Shown: piece after piece, positions 25,656 to 37,062 of the stretch
Numbering within the stretch: the first letter of the stretch is position 1
Layout of the letters: every line of letters begins with the position of its first letter
Assembly: GCA_965644295.1 (NCBI GenBank)
Contig: CBFFRP010000162.1
Span: forward strand, 34,007-98,006
Reading direction: 5' to 3'
Source of the DNA: Paraphysomonas bandaiensis
Lineage: Eukaryota > Chrysophyceae
DNA length: 64,000 nt
Made by a program: the position numbers and the translations under genes
Notes under the pieces: model-generated
Told to the model about the DNA's origin: nothing
Database searches by the model: none
The model's input: the letters and a program-made list of their open reading frames with translations, nothing else

Positions 25656-28600
25656 TTAACTGACTGTCACATCAACACTGTCCTCAAGGTGCATCCGTTC
25701 TGCTGACCACTCTGCCACCAGTTTGTCCAGTTGATTGACATACCTATCAGGTAGATGGTCCATGACCATAGAGGAAGATATCAAGATTTCATCGAAGTAT
25801 CTTCTGCTGGCAATGAAAGGAGCAAAGATCCGATGTTTCACTGGAAGAGGTCCGTAGCGTTTCACCTCTGACGAACAAAAATGCATTAAATATGGATACA
25901 GGCTTCGCAAATCGATAAACCTTTGCCGATTTTTCTTAGATGAATAATTCTCCCAGGATGGGTAAGTCTCTCCTTCACAACACTCGCCAATCTTTTCCTC
26001 ATGTGTTTCTGCATCGATTAGAGAAAGTTACCGGGTTACGAGATATCACTGTACCTTGTATTGCTCTACCATAATGCTGAAGTGTGACGTAGGCTCTTCA
26101 CCAGGAGGATACATTAGCTCATCGAGTGAGTCGATATGATCCTGATATAGCACACTCAAAATTACTCCATGTTTATGCATATGCCCTACCTTGAACATCA
26201 TTGTCTGCATAATAACCATCTTGTTCACTCTACAGCGGACGATGGCATCCAGCACCTATGATGTATCCAAGTCAGAATTATTTGGACGCAACCTGATGAT
26301 GAGATAAAACCTGTTCTCTCATCACTGCAAGCGAGCTTATGGACAAACTCGCAACCAAATCATGACCGAGAATACAGCTAGTCATATATTTACTGATATC
26401 TGAACAAGAGTGAGCAGAACCACGTCGTAACATGTGGTGTCCTTACCGTGAGATGTTTTGGCATCAAATACACTTCCAGGAGTGCTGAAAATACTGCGGT
26501 TAGAAACAGAATGACACGATGTTAACCACGTTGCTCACCCATAGCCGAATACCCTAACAGTAGGAAATTCGTTCTTTAGAAGCATACCAAGGACCGCCGC
26601 TGTCCCAGCCCCTAGACTATGTCCCACAACGATGAGCTTATTGTACGTCACTGGTTGCTACACAAACTTCTTCAAACAGATAAAAATATGGTGAGAGATT
26701 CGTACTTCGACCTGATTAAGAGGAGTCTCAATGCCGGCGCACATCCCATGTCCACTACCTCTCTCCAGCTGCCCTCCTTTTGGGTTAGGACCTGCCACCG
26801 CCTCAAGCAGCTCGGCAACTTTAGGATTGTTACTTAAGTCTTCCCGAATCCACATGGCAGACCGGAGCATTCCGCTGTGGCAAAGACGACCAGCCCCGTC
26901 AAATCCCCAGGTAAGCCCTACATATACAAATAATTTGACAACTTTCACACTTCGCTTATCATACTAGACTTAATCAAACTATCAGCACAGGACCAAAATA
27001 CATTATTCTGGAACCGCATTTCTGAATACCTGCTTCCTCCATGGACTCCGGGTTCGCCACTGCATCAGTGACACAGTCCTCTAGAGAAAGAGTACCTCGA
27101 ACTGTAATCACCAGTGCCTGCATATCATAACTTCACTATCATACGTTTGCAAACACACTGTGCATAGTCAAACCTTTCGTTTGAAATCTACAAAAACGGC
27201 GTACGGTTTAATGTAGAGGTCGTTGCTAAAGTTTGCATAAACCAGCTCTGACTGGTCAAGATGTGCCATCTGCAGACATATCGTAAGGGCAACACTTGTA
27301 TGGAGAGGAACACACCCAACCTTTAATATCGCGGCCTCGTGAAGGTGACACACATTATCACCTTGCACAAATCCATTTGATGCTGGCCTGCAAGTGCAAT
27401 CTATCAGCACGGCATCAATACCAAAATACTGCGCACACCTTCCGCAAAGACACCCGTCTGAATCACTTGGAGGACATCTTTTCTTCCCTTTTCCAAAACA
27501 ACACTTTAGATTGCAGGTACCCATTGGAGGTGCGCAACAGCAAAAGTGACAGAGTCTGCATGTCCCGCAGCAGGGATGCATGTAGAGAAACATGAGTGTA
27601 GAGTACACTGCCAGGGCGTAGTGAGCGTAGTGAGCAATTTCTGCATGAGGAATATCGGTCATCCGAAAGGAAATATCCGTGAAACACACAAACCTTCTAT
27701 CTCATCGTAATCAGTCGCCACAACAGAGCGTTTGCTTTCCAGAACCCGATTCCTCGTCTCCCCCAATATGTGTTTCTCCGTTTCATCTTTTAGGTGCTCT
27801 AGATTCTCCTTCACTTCCTTGGTTTCCTCAGCAGTACCAATTTCATCCTCGAGCGTCAATTCAACCCCCGCGTCATTGGCGACAGCATCACTGTCATCTG
27901 CACTATTTCTACCCATTACACCAGCTTCATTACTGCCTTGGCGAGATCGATAGGACAACTCCAATTGCAGCTTCTGATCAGCCATCACCTCCAGCGCAGA
28001 GAGATAGTTAGAGTGGGTCTTTAACAAAGTCAAGTTTCGATCATCGAGATCTACATTACTCGCATACTGCATCACCACTTTAGCAGCACTGGAGGTGCTC
28101 GGTGGCAAGTCCTCGGCCTCTACACTATCGCCTTCTACCTCCCCATGCCGGTCTAGTTTCAGCTTCTTCAATTGGCGGATGCGGGTCTTGCGGTTCTGCG
28201 TAAAAAAATAAATAACGAGGTAGTAAATATACAGTGTCACACATACCTCGATGGCGCGAAGCTTTTGTTGAAAACGTAATAGCATTACCCCAGCCACAAC
28301 ATCAGAAGGTACGACATCAAGAAATCCCTGCACAGAAGTCACACATTGCTTACACATGGATTGAACGCAGCCCACCTCATGATGAAAGAAGTTGGAGAAA
28401 ATTTTTCCAACTAAATACAAAATAAATTAGCGTCAGTACTAAAACCACTGAACTGTAGTGGTCACAATGTAATAACTTTCCATCGAAAGATGAACGAGTA
28501 TAGGAACAACACGACACCACTATTTGATATGAGCCCTACCCGCCTCGAGATCCTCGCCGACCCCACTGCCACCGAATATATTACAGGTGCACAATTGAAC

Positions 28601-29427
28601 TCTGCGACAGAGGGACTGACAACGGCGTTCCCATGCGTGCGCATCCTCCAGAATGAGTGAGTCATCCATAACACTCATGCTCTTGGGTCGCGAGGCATCC
28701 ACTTCATTCGTGTAGTACTGCTCCAAATCCGCACTGAATATTTTTACGCAAATCACAAAACAAAATATATAATACAGAAACTACCTTCTAGATGAAAACA
28801 TAGTCCAACAGCACACAATTCCAAATATATCTACAAGCTGAGAAATGATGACCAGATATAGAAGCGCCTCTATCATCTCTTCGTTGAACTTCTCCGTACA
28901 CGGCAATGCACTAACCCGTGCCACGCAGATGCTGTCGAAAACCGTGAACAAAAAGTATAAGTCTACTACTAAATTTACACACCCAAAGATTGCACAGAAG
29001 AACTGACACACACCAAGAATCATGTGTGAATTCAGATAGAAAGAAATATTGTTTCTGCTTTCAGTTTGAACCATTGTGCCCTAATGAGGATATTAGTACA
29101 GTGTATCCATTAAGTATTTCGTGAACCTTCATTGATATGCGCGTCAAGCAAATTTCACATAACACAGATACAAGAGAAACAACTATTGAAAAGGCGAGAT
29201 AAAGCATAATTCCCCATCCATTTGAACAGTCATGAAGATATCCAGTTGTCATAGCTATAATAATTGATAGTAATATAGTCCAAAATATTCTAAACACCTA
29301 TAGAGAATATGAGTATGAGATAGTAATTTCTCAGTATAAAGGATCATACCGCAGCACAGGCTGATGGAATAGAGAGTTCATCACTAGCTAAACGCCATAA
29401 ACGACCAAAATATACTAAATGTGGCAT
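25656..29427 (-). CDS. sn-1-specific diacylglycerol lipase-like serine hydrolase
   Basis: Seventeen-exon model: complement(25656..25867, 25921..26008, 26055..26141, 26190..26255, 26311..26399, 26447..26493, 26539..26657, 26712..26917, 27030..27117, 27174..27640, 27694..28195, 28247..28327, 28376..28410, 28540..28733, 28785..29080, 29127..29297, 29350..29427), 941 aa. The N-terminus (MPHLVYFGRLWRLASDE) and four membrane segments match DAGL, followed by the motif LDVVPSDVVAGVMLL. Lipase-3 core: VITVRGTLSLED, nucleophile GHSLGAG (Ser720), ILGHDLV (Asp775) and HPGRIIH (His865), so the triad looks complete. It would release 2-monoacylglycerol from diacylglycerol at membranes. Exon 7 is a hydrophilic acidic insertion (about 130 aa), and a cysteine-rich segment (GTCRLCHFCCC) lies before the core. 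All introns are 46-129 nt and join in frame. It could be either a DAGL-alpha or DAGL-beta relative. Confidence 0.93.
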
Positions 29428-30108
29428 ATCTCTGTATAGATCTTACTAGTTAACTAGTATAATAGTAAGTAACTAACTGAAGATGATCATCATGATATCA
29501 TCATATTAATTATAAGTAAGTTTATTGTTTGAATGAATCATATGATGAATTAGATCTGAGGAGTGGTAGTAGTTAGGTTACATGTATGGAGATATGTATG
29601 TTTATATAACTAACACACTGCTGTGGAGAGTATTGCCCGTATGTACGTATGTACGTAGGTACGTACGACATAGATACAAGTACAGAAATCGAATATATGA
29701 TATGACGTATATGGTACGTATATACATGTAGATGGTACCTACATACACGTAAATACTTGTAAAAAAATTGCTGATATCTTCTTTTTTTAACTTTCTTTTC
29801 CAATTTCGAAGTACAAAATCCCCATAATCACTAAAAACTAGCGATTTCGAGATTTTATCATTGAGAATACTACGATTTCCATTTCCATAAACAAGTACAA
29901 TACACGTGGCAAATAACAAAATCCATCACGAGTAGCAGTTCCAACGGCTTTTCTGTAAAATGTGGAAGGTACCGTACTCAAGCCCGCACCATAATGGTGT
30001 GGAACTATATAAGTGGTGATGATGAGTGACCAGTGGTATGTATGGTGTTGCTGGTGAGTAATAGATCCAGGGAGGTGGGTGTTGAAGGAGGAGCTCTCTC
30101 ATCACAGC
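29428..30108. other. Intergenic with degenerate GTAC/ATGT tract
   Basis: Upstream of the lipase gene. About 29586-29670 holds a degenerate run of ATGTATG and GTACGTATGTACGTAG, resembling a decayed version of the ATGT arrays found upstream of other genes here. No ORF of substance. Confidence 0.45.
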
Positions 30109-30860
30109 ATGGTATCATACATACAGAACATAATAACAGCGAGAACATATCATAGTAGCATGGAATCAACTACCACGGAATCAACTACCACGGAATCAAC
30201 TACCACGGAATCAACTACCACGGAATCAACTACCACAGGGGGCATTAGAAAAGTCGGTGATGGGGAAACCAAAAATCGTAACTCCTCTGCGTTAGCTCAG
30301 TTTGCGAAGTACTTGGAGATGCGGTTCGACGGGAAGAAGAGGTATAAGGAACTCATAGACAGTGATATAAATGTAGAACTATTTCAATGTTTCGGTGGCT
30401 TTTTGATCGATCACGCCGTCCATGGAACAACGAAGAAGCCTTTGACCCTAGGTACTGCTTGGCAGTATTTGTCAGACACGAAGACTGCGCTGACGAAGCG
30501 ATTTAAAAGAAATGAGTTATTAAGCAGCTCCAATGAGCTGTGGTACAAAGATGTGAGAGCGGCAGTATCAAAGCATATTATCAAGCGGTGTATCGCACAA
30601 GGAGTGCGTATATCAGAGAAAACAAGTCCAGTGGGGAAAGAACTAATGAAGCGCATAGGTGAATACATTATACATCGGGCATCTGATTTCTCCGGTAAGT
30701 GGACATACTTCACATATCTATGATTTACTGTATGCTAATAAACTTTATTTAGAAGTGAAGAAGTATTCATTGTACAATCTCTATTTGGTTTTCACGTTTG
30801 CTGCTGTTGGTCGGGTGTCATTAGTAATTGGAATACATCGTATCATTATTTACAGAGCAT
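30109..30860 (+). pseudogene. Crypton-like tyrosine recombinase fragment
   Basis: The plus-strand frame from the ATG at 30109 runs to about 30695. It then appears to splice (GTAAGTGG to TTTAG at 30751) into VKKYSLYNLYLVFTFAAVGR before stopping. The N-terminus has a five-fold ESTTT repeat (15-bp unit, about 30162-30236). The helical segment that follows (SALAQFAKYLEMRFDGKK, TAWQYLSDTKTALTKRF, WYKDVRAAVSKHIIKR) resembles the SAM-like arm-binding domain of Crypton/phage-integrase recombinases. The AAVGR stretch resembles the helix with the first catalytic Arg. The remaining catalytic residues (H-x-x-R, Tyr) are not found, so I call it a 5' remnant. Assignment rests on helix pattern only. Confidence 0.4.
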
Positions 30861-31262
30861 ACAACAGTATAATCAACCATCACAGCGTTCAGCATTTTAT
30901 TATTCCACACCGTTCAGAATTCTTATCACATACAGCCATACTGCATACCCTTACACAACATGACACATATTCACTGCAAGATGGAACAGGGGCAGCCGGG
31001 CGCTTGTGTCGCTTAGGCATCCCTCTTGCACCGGTAAGTATAAACGTCATTGCGCCTACAACAGCATAATAAACCATCACAGCCTTCAGCATTTTATTAT
31101 TCCACACCGTTCAGAATTCTTATCACATACAGCCATACTGCATACCCTTACACAACATGACACATATTCACTGCAAGATGGTACAGGGGCAGCCGGGCGC
31201 TTGTGTCGCTTAGGCATCCCTCTTGCACCGGTAAGTATAAACGTCATTGCGCCTACAACAGC
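30858..31262. repeat. Tandem duplication, about 197 bp x 2
   Basis: Two nearly identical copies (offset 197 bp, judged from CAGAATTCTTATCACATAC at 30915 and 31112). Each carries the same 30-codon open stretch (TQHDTYSLQDGTGAAGRLCR) and the same perfect splice donor CACCG-GTAAGTATAA. It may be a duplicated exon of the recombinase remnant upstream. Confidence 0.85.
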
Positions 31263-31984
31263 ATAATAAACCATGACAACATTCAGCATCTCATATACCA
31301 TCACACAACATAGTGCATGCATGATATACAGCCTTCTATTCCTTCAAATGTACCACTTCTCATCTCTCTGCATACCTGACACTTTAAATAGGATGATGGG
31401 AGCATGATGCTCCCACCTGGAATTCAATCATTGATATCCATATCATATCACTTCATACCATAATATACAGCCCTTCACAGTTCCTCTCCATACAGCCTTA
31501 TAAACCTCGTCCAGTAACTGCATATCTCATCTCACAGTTTCATGAAATAAGATGGTAGCAACATGTTATCACCTATCATTCAAGCACTCATTAACGTGTA
31601 TCTGCTGCATATGGCTGCCTCGTCATATTACTATATACATATACTCGATGCATGTGATATGATGCACTATGCTATGATGCACTCTGCTGATTGGATCACT
31701 CGATGGGCGCACTTGCTGTGCGGCCTTTGTGTAAAAACAAGGGTGCGGGATCCCGCACCTGCGGTGCGGGCTAAATAATTTTTTTCACAAACCATGAACG
31801 CCCCTGTATACAGTATGGATTGTAGGTATGTGAAGCTCCATGGGTTTTTTCCTCATCTTTGGCTTCACACAAAAACTGGCACTTTTATATAAGGAAAATA
31901 CCACTTTAATCATACTCTACTATTCTCAATGAACATACAGCCGTTAGTGGCATATATCAATATTCGACCATAGTTACTGCAAAC
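31263..31984. other. Intergenic, no gene seen
   Basis: Short frames only. A small inverted repeat GTGCGGGATCCCGCAC lies near 31742-31757. Confidence 0.35.
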
Positions 31985-32315
31985 ATGAGTGACACAGATT
32001 CAGACAAGGAAAAAGAGTTGCCTCAAAGGGGAAGAGGAAGTGGCCGTATACGCCGACAGCCGGTTGTATCTGTTGACTCCAATGCTGATAATGTATCTGA
32101 CTATAAGAAGAAACGAACAATAGCAGGAATGAAAGCAGCATACAAGCAAAGGTTGGTATAAAATAGACTACCCTGAAGCTCTAGATGATGATGAAAATTT
32201 GAAGACTCCATTCCCGAAAGACATCTGTCTGATTACTTTGGCCATCTGTTCACACCGGCTCACGAAGGAGCGAAAGAGGGAAGCTGGGTGAGGAGGTCAT
32301 AAAACCTGTGCATCA
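31985..32315 (+). pseudogene. Broken ORF of unknown family
   Basis: An ATG at 31985 opens a 58-codon frame (MSDTDSDKEKELPQRGRG, then GMKAAYKQRLV) ending in TAA. Immediately after, in another frame, a coding-like stretch reads KIDYPEALDDDENLK then TPFPKDICLITLAICSHRL. This could be a frameshifted gene remnant or an unrecognised intron. I do not recognise the protein. Confidence 0.3.
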
Positions 32316-33118
32316 CCGAAACCGCCCACGGATATAATCTACAGCTTGCTTTTTACTGGAGTTTCCTGCACGCTTTGCCACCTTGTCATTGGCTCCCAAC
32401 TTCACGGCTTATAATTACAGCTTTCAATTGCTTTCATATAGCAGTACTCAACAGCCACTCTAGTCACACCAAAATTTGTGATTAACCCAGCTAGTCAAAA
32501 GGTTGCAAGACCTTGTCAATTATATTTTAAAGTTTACAATGACTAAGATGACTAGATGTAATAGGATAGTGACCGAAAATGTTTGGAGCAGGCTAATATC
32601 TTACTATATAAGCAAACACATATGCTTGTTGTCAATTTTGGAAAAAATTATTTGAATTATACTTCTGTTACTTCTTCTGAATTTATTGCATTGTGGTCAC
32701 GAAGAACTGGAATGTTAGTTTAACGAGTTTTAAACTTTTGAATAATATTATTATAACTAACGCATAAAACAAAATAAACTTAAGTATATACATTATAATA
32801 ATAAGTAATCGAGCTACCGTCATTCACGGCATTTTATAGATTCTTACAAGTAAAATCCCATTTTACATTTAAAATCCAATGGGCTACAGACTAAGCATAT
32901 ATATCACTGTATACTACTATGTAATCTACTTAATATGAATATAAAAAATGCCCTCCTTATCCATATACAAGATAACCATGATATTGTTACTATTTCTTGT
33001 CTGCATAGAACAATGGACACCTCCTGAAAACTAAGCCATAACGCATAATATGAACAAAGACAATTCAAAACATCTAAAGGTCCATACTAAGCAGCAAAGC
33101 GGCACCACCTTTCAAAAC
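32316..33118. other. Intergenic, no gene seen
   Basis: AT-rich sequence between the broken ORF and the 87-bp repeat array. No coding signal. Confidence 0.4.
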
Positions 33119-36100
33119 GTGGACATGGAGGGTTCTTTGAACGAAGCCATCTCAAAATATCTAAGTTTCCATATCCATCAGTAGCACTGCAAGTATCTGA
33201 ATCATATGGACATGGAGGGTCCTGTGAACGAAGCCACCTCAAAACATCCAAGTGACCATATCTAGCAGCAAAACATCCAAGTGACCATATCTAGCAGCAC
33301 CACTGCAAGTATCTTCACCCCATGGACATGGAGGGTCCTGTGAACGAAGCCAACTCAGAACATCCAAGTGTCCACCTTCTGCAGCACCACTGCAAGTCCG
33401 TTTATTCCATGGACATGGAGGGTCCTGTGAACGAAGCCACCACAAAACATCCAAGTGTCCATATCTAGCATCACCACTTCAAGTATCTTCCCCCATGAAC
33501 ATGGAGGGTCCTGCGAACGAAGCCAACTCAAAATATCCAAGTGTTCATATCTAGCAGCACCACTGCAAGTATCTTCACCCCATGGACATGGAGAGTCCTG
33601 TGAACGAAGCCAACTCAGAATATCAGAGTGTCCACTCTATGCAGCACCACTGCAAGTCCGTTCATTCCATGGACATGGAGGGTCCTGCGAAAGAAGCCAA
33701 CGCAAAATATCCAAGTGTCAATATCTAGCAGCACCACTGCAAGTCCATGCACCCCATGGACATGGAGGGTCCTGTGAACGAAGCCAACTCAGAACATCCA
33801 AGTGTCAATATCTAGCAGCACCACTGCAAGTATCTTCACCCCATGGACATGGAGGGTCCTGCGAACGAAGCCAACTCAGAATATCCGAGTGTCCACTCTC
33901 TGCAGCACCACTGCAAGTCCGTTCATTCCATGGACATGGAGGGTCCTGTGAACGAAGCCAACGCAAAACATCCAAGTGTCCATATCTAGCAGCACCACTG
34001 CAAGTATCTTCACCCCATGGACATGGAGGGTCCTGTGAACGAAGCCAACTCAGAATATCCGAGTGTCCACCTTCTGCAGCACCACTGCAAGTCTGTTTAT
34101 TCCATGGACATGGAGGGTCCTGCGAACGAAGCCACCTCAAAATATCCAAGTGACCATATCTAGCAGCAAAACATCCAAGTGACCATATCTAGCAGCACCA
34201 CTGCAAGTATCTAAACCCCATGGACATGGAGGGTCCTGTGAACGAAGCCAACTCAGAACATCCAAGTGTCCATATCTAGCAGCACCACTGCAAGTATCTT
34301 CACCCCATGGACATGGAGGGTCCTGTGAACGAAGCCAACTCAGAATATCCGAGTGTCCACCTTCTGCAGCACCACTGCAAGTCCGTTTATTCCATGGACA
34401 TGGAGGGTCCTGTGAACGAAGCCACCTCAAAAAATCCAAGTGACCATATCTAGCAGCAAAACATCCAAGTGACCATATCTAGCAGCACCACTGCAAGTAT
34501 CTTCACCCCATGGACATGGAGGGTCCTGTGAACGAAGCCAACTCAGAACATCCAAGTGTCCACCTTCTGCAGCACCACTGCAAGTCCGTTTATTCCATGG
34601 ACATGGAGGGTCCTGTGAACGAAGCCACCACAAAACATCCAAGTGTCCATATCTAGCAGCACCACTGCAAGTATCTTCCCCCATGAACATGGAGGGTCCT
34701 GCGAACGAAGCCAACTCAAAATATCCAAGTGTTCATATCTAGCAGCACCACTGCAAGTATCTTCACCCCATGGACATGGAGAGTCCTGTGAACGAAGCCA
34801 ACTCAGAATATCAGAGTGTCCACTCTATGCAGCACCACTGCAAGTCCGTTCATTCCATGGACATGGAGGGTCCTGCGAAAGAAGCCAACGCAAAATATCC
34901 AAGTGTCAATATCTAGCAGCACCACTGCAAGTCCATGCACCCCATGGACATGGAGGGTCCTGTGAACGAAGCCAACTCAGAACATCCAAGTGTCAATATC
35001 TAGCAGCACCACTGCAAGTATCTTCACCCCATGGACATGGAGGGTCCTGTGAACGAAGCCAACTCAGAATATCCGAGTGTCCACTCTCTGCAGCACCACT
35101 GCAAGTCCGTTCATTCCATGGACATGGAGGGTCCTGTGAACGAAGCCAACGCAAAACATCCAAGTGTCCATATCTAGCAGCACCACTGCAAGTATCTTCA
35201 CCCCATGGACATGGAGGGTCCTGTGAACGAAGCCAACTCAGAACATCCAAGTGTCCACCTTCTGCAGCACCACTGCAAGTCCGTTTATTCCATGGACATG
35301 GAGGGTCCTGCGAACGAAGCCACCTCAAAATATCCAAGTGTCAATATCTAGCAGCACCACTGCAAGTCCATTTATTCCATGGACATGGAGGGTCCTGCGA
35401 ACGAAGCCACCTCAAAATATCCAAGTGTCAATATCTAGCAGCACCACTGCAAGTATCTTCATTCCATGGACATGGAGGGTCCTGTGAACGAAGCCACCTC
35501 AGAACATCAGAGTGTCCACTCTCTGCAGCACCACTGCAAGTCCGTTCATTCCATGGACATGGAGGGTCCTGCGAACGAAGCCACCTCAAAATATCCAAGT
35601 GTCAATATCTAGCAGCACCACTGCAAGTATCTTCATTCCATGGACATGGAGGGTCCTGTGAACGAAGCCACCTCAGAACATCAGAGTGTCCACTCTCTGC
35701 AGCACCACTGCAAGTCCGTTCATTCCATGGACATGGAGGGTCCTGTGAACGAAGCCACCTCAAAATACCCAAGTGTCCATATCTAGCAGCACCACTGCAA
35801 GTATCTTCATTCCATGGACATGGGGGGTCCTGTGAACGAAGCCACCTTAAAACATCCAAGTGTCCACTCTCTGCAGCACCACTGCAAGTCCGTTCATTCC
35901 ATGGACATGGAGGGTCCTGTGAACGAAGCCACCTCAAAACATCCAAGTGTCCACTCTCTGCAGCACCACTGCAAGTATCTTCACCCCATGGACATGGAGG
36001 GTCCTGTGAACGAAGCCACCTCAGAATATCCAAGTGTCCACCCTCTGCAGCACCACTGCAAGTCCATTCATTCCATGGACATGGAGGGTCCTGCGAACGA

Positions 36101-36640
36101 AGCCACCTCAATACATCCAAGTGTCCATATCTAGCAGCACCACTGCAAGTCCATGCACCCCATGGGCATGGAGGGTCCTGTGAACGAAGCCACTTCAAAA
36201 CATCCAAGTGTCCATATCTAGCAGCACCACTGCAAGTCCATGCACCCCATGGGCATGGAGGGTCCTGTGAACGAAGCCACTTCAAAACATCCAAGTGTCC
36301 ATATCTAGCAGCACCACTGCAAGTCCATTCATTCCATGGACATGGAGGGTCCTGCGAACGAAGCCACCTCAATACATCCAAGTGTCCATATCTAGCAGCA
36401 CCACTGCAAGTCCATGCACCCCATGGGCATGGAGGGTCCTGTGAACGAAGCCACTTCAAAACATCCAAGTGTCCATATCTAGCAGCACCACTGCAAGTCC
36501 ATTCATTCCATGGACATGGAGGATCCTGTGAACGAAGCCACCTCAAAATATCCAAGTGTCCAAATCTAGCAGCACCACTGCAAGTATCTTCATTCCATGG
36601 ACATGGGGGGTTCTGTGAGCGAAGCAACATCTTAACCTGA
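33119..36640 (-). repeat. About 40-unit, 87-bp coding repeat array
   Basis: The unit encodes 29 residues on the minus strand, in phase: LDVLKWLRSQDPPCPW plus GAWTCSGAARYGH. Spacing of the CCATGGACATGG core is 87 bp (for example 35464 and 35551). From 36630 to 35605 it is open and forms the body of the F-box gene. Beyond that, a TGA replaces the GGA codon (AARY-stop-HLD) at about 35602, 35426, 35338, 34992, 34904, 33804 and 33717. Partial-unit duplications of about 29 bp at 33241, 34160 and 34450 shift the frame. Plus-strand ORFs here are shadows. Confidence 0.93.
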
Positions 36641-37062
36641 CTACCCTGTACAGAGGTAGCATTCCGTATATCCGATTGGTCTAGTGGTTCCTGTGAGGTC
36701 GTATCATTGTGAAGGGCGGTATGTTTGATGTGTATCATCTGCTGTAGTCTGCCGTATAGTGCACATGTATTCATTAGTTTGAGGGGTGGACAGCCCATAG
36801 ACAGAGCCCATGAGACCATTGAGTTGGTCATACAGTAGTGCGTTGCACGTGACTGTACTCTCCTCTTATCAGTGTAGACTATATCGTGAAATCTCTTACA
36901 AGTCATGATCACTGGAAGGAGAGCCGTGTGTGGGATCATGGAGATGATGAGACGCAGCACATCATCGTTAAGAACAGATACATGTGACATATCACACTGA
37001 TTCATAGTTTCTATAAGACTATTAGAGTATGTATACAGCAGATGACAGTGAGATGAGTTCAT
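35602..37062 (-). CDS. F-box protein with ankyrin-like WLRSQDPPCPW repeats
   Basis: Intronless 486-codon frame. Residues about 25-70 read as an F-box (LNDDVLRLIISMIPHTALLP, MTCKRFHDIV). A spacer (MVSWALSMGCPPLKLMNTCA) is followed by about ten to twelve 29-residue repeats of the ankyrin-like type common in protist and giant-virus proteins, with the helix pair TCSGAARYGHLDVLKWLRSQ. F-box plus ankyrin-like proteins normally act as substrate adaptors of SCF ubiquitin ligases; that role here is inference. The frame ends at a TGA that replaces a conserved GGA inside a repeat, and repeat coding continues beyond it, so the C-terminus is truncated relative to the array. A later Met (MNQCDMSHVS) is an alternative start. 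Confidence 0.8.
   Translation of the reverse strand: MNSSHCHLLYTYSNSLIETMNQCDMSHVSVLNDDVLRLIISMIPHTALLPVIMTCKRFHDIVYTDKRRVQSRATHYCMTNSMVSWALSMGCPPLKLMNTCALYGRLQQMIHIKHTALHNDTTSQEPLDQSDIRNATSVQGSQVKMLLRSQNPPCPWNEDTCSGAARFGHLDILRWLRSQDPPCPWNEWTCSGAARYGHLDVLKWLRSQDPPCPWGAWTCSGAARYGHLDVLRWLRSQDPPCPWNEWTCSGAARYGHLDVLKWLRSQDPPCPWGAWTCSGAARYGHLDVLKWLRSQDPPCPWGAWTCSGAARYGHLDVLRWLRSQDPPCPWNEWTCSGAAEGGHLDILRWLRSQDPPCPWGEDTCSGAAESGHLDVLRWLRSQDPPCPWNERTCSGAAESGHLDVLRWLRSQDPPCPWNEDTCSGAARYGHLGILRWLRSQDPPCPWNERTCSGAAESGHSDVLRWLRSQDPPCPWNEDTCSGAARY

Noticed and set aside
31742-31757. GC-rich inverted repeat as a transcription terminator
   Set aside because: It is an isolated short palindrome in eukaryotic intergenic DNA with no associated gene end.
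34643-36640. 665-codon plus-strand ORF (SSPHGHGGSCERSQ repeats)
   Set aside because: It is the antisense shadow of the 87-bp ankyrin-like coding repeat. The F-box start and helix pattern lie on the minus strand.
33119-36640. CRISPR-like regular repeat array
   Set aside because: Units are coding, contiguous 87-bp repeats with no unique spacers, in a eukaryotic genome.
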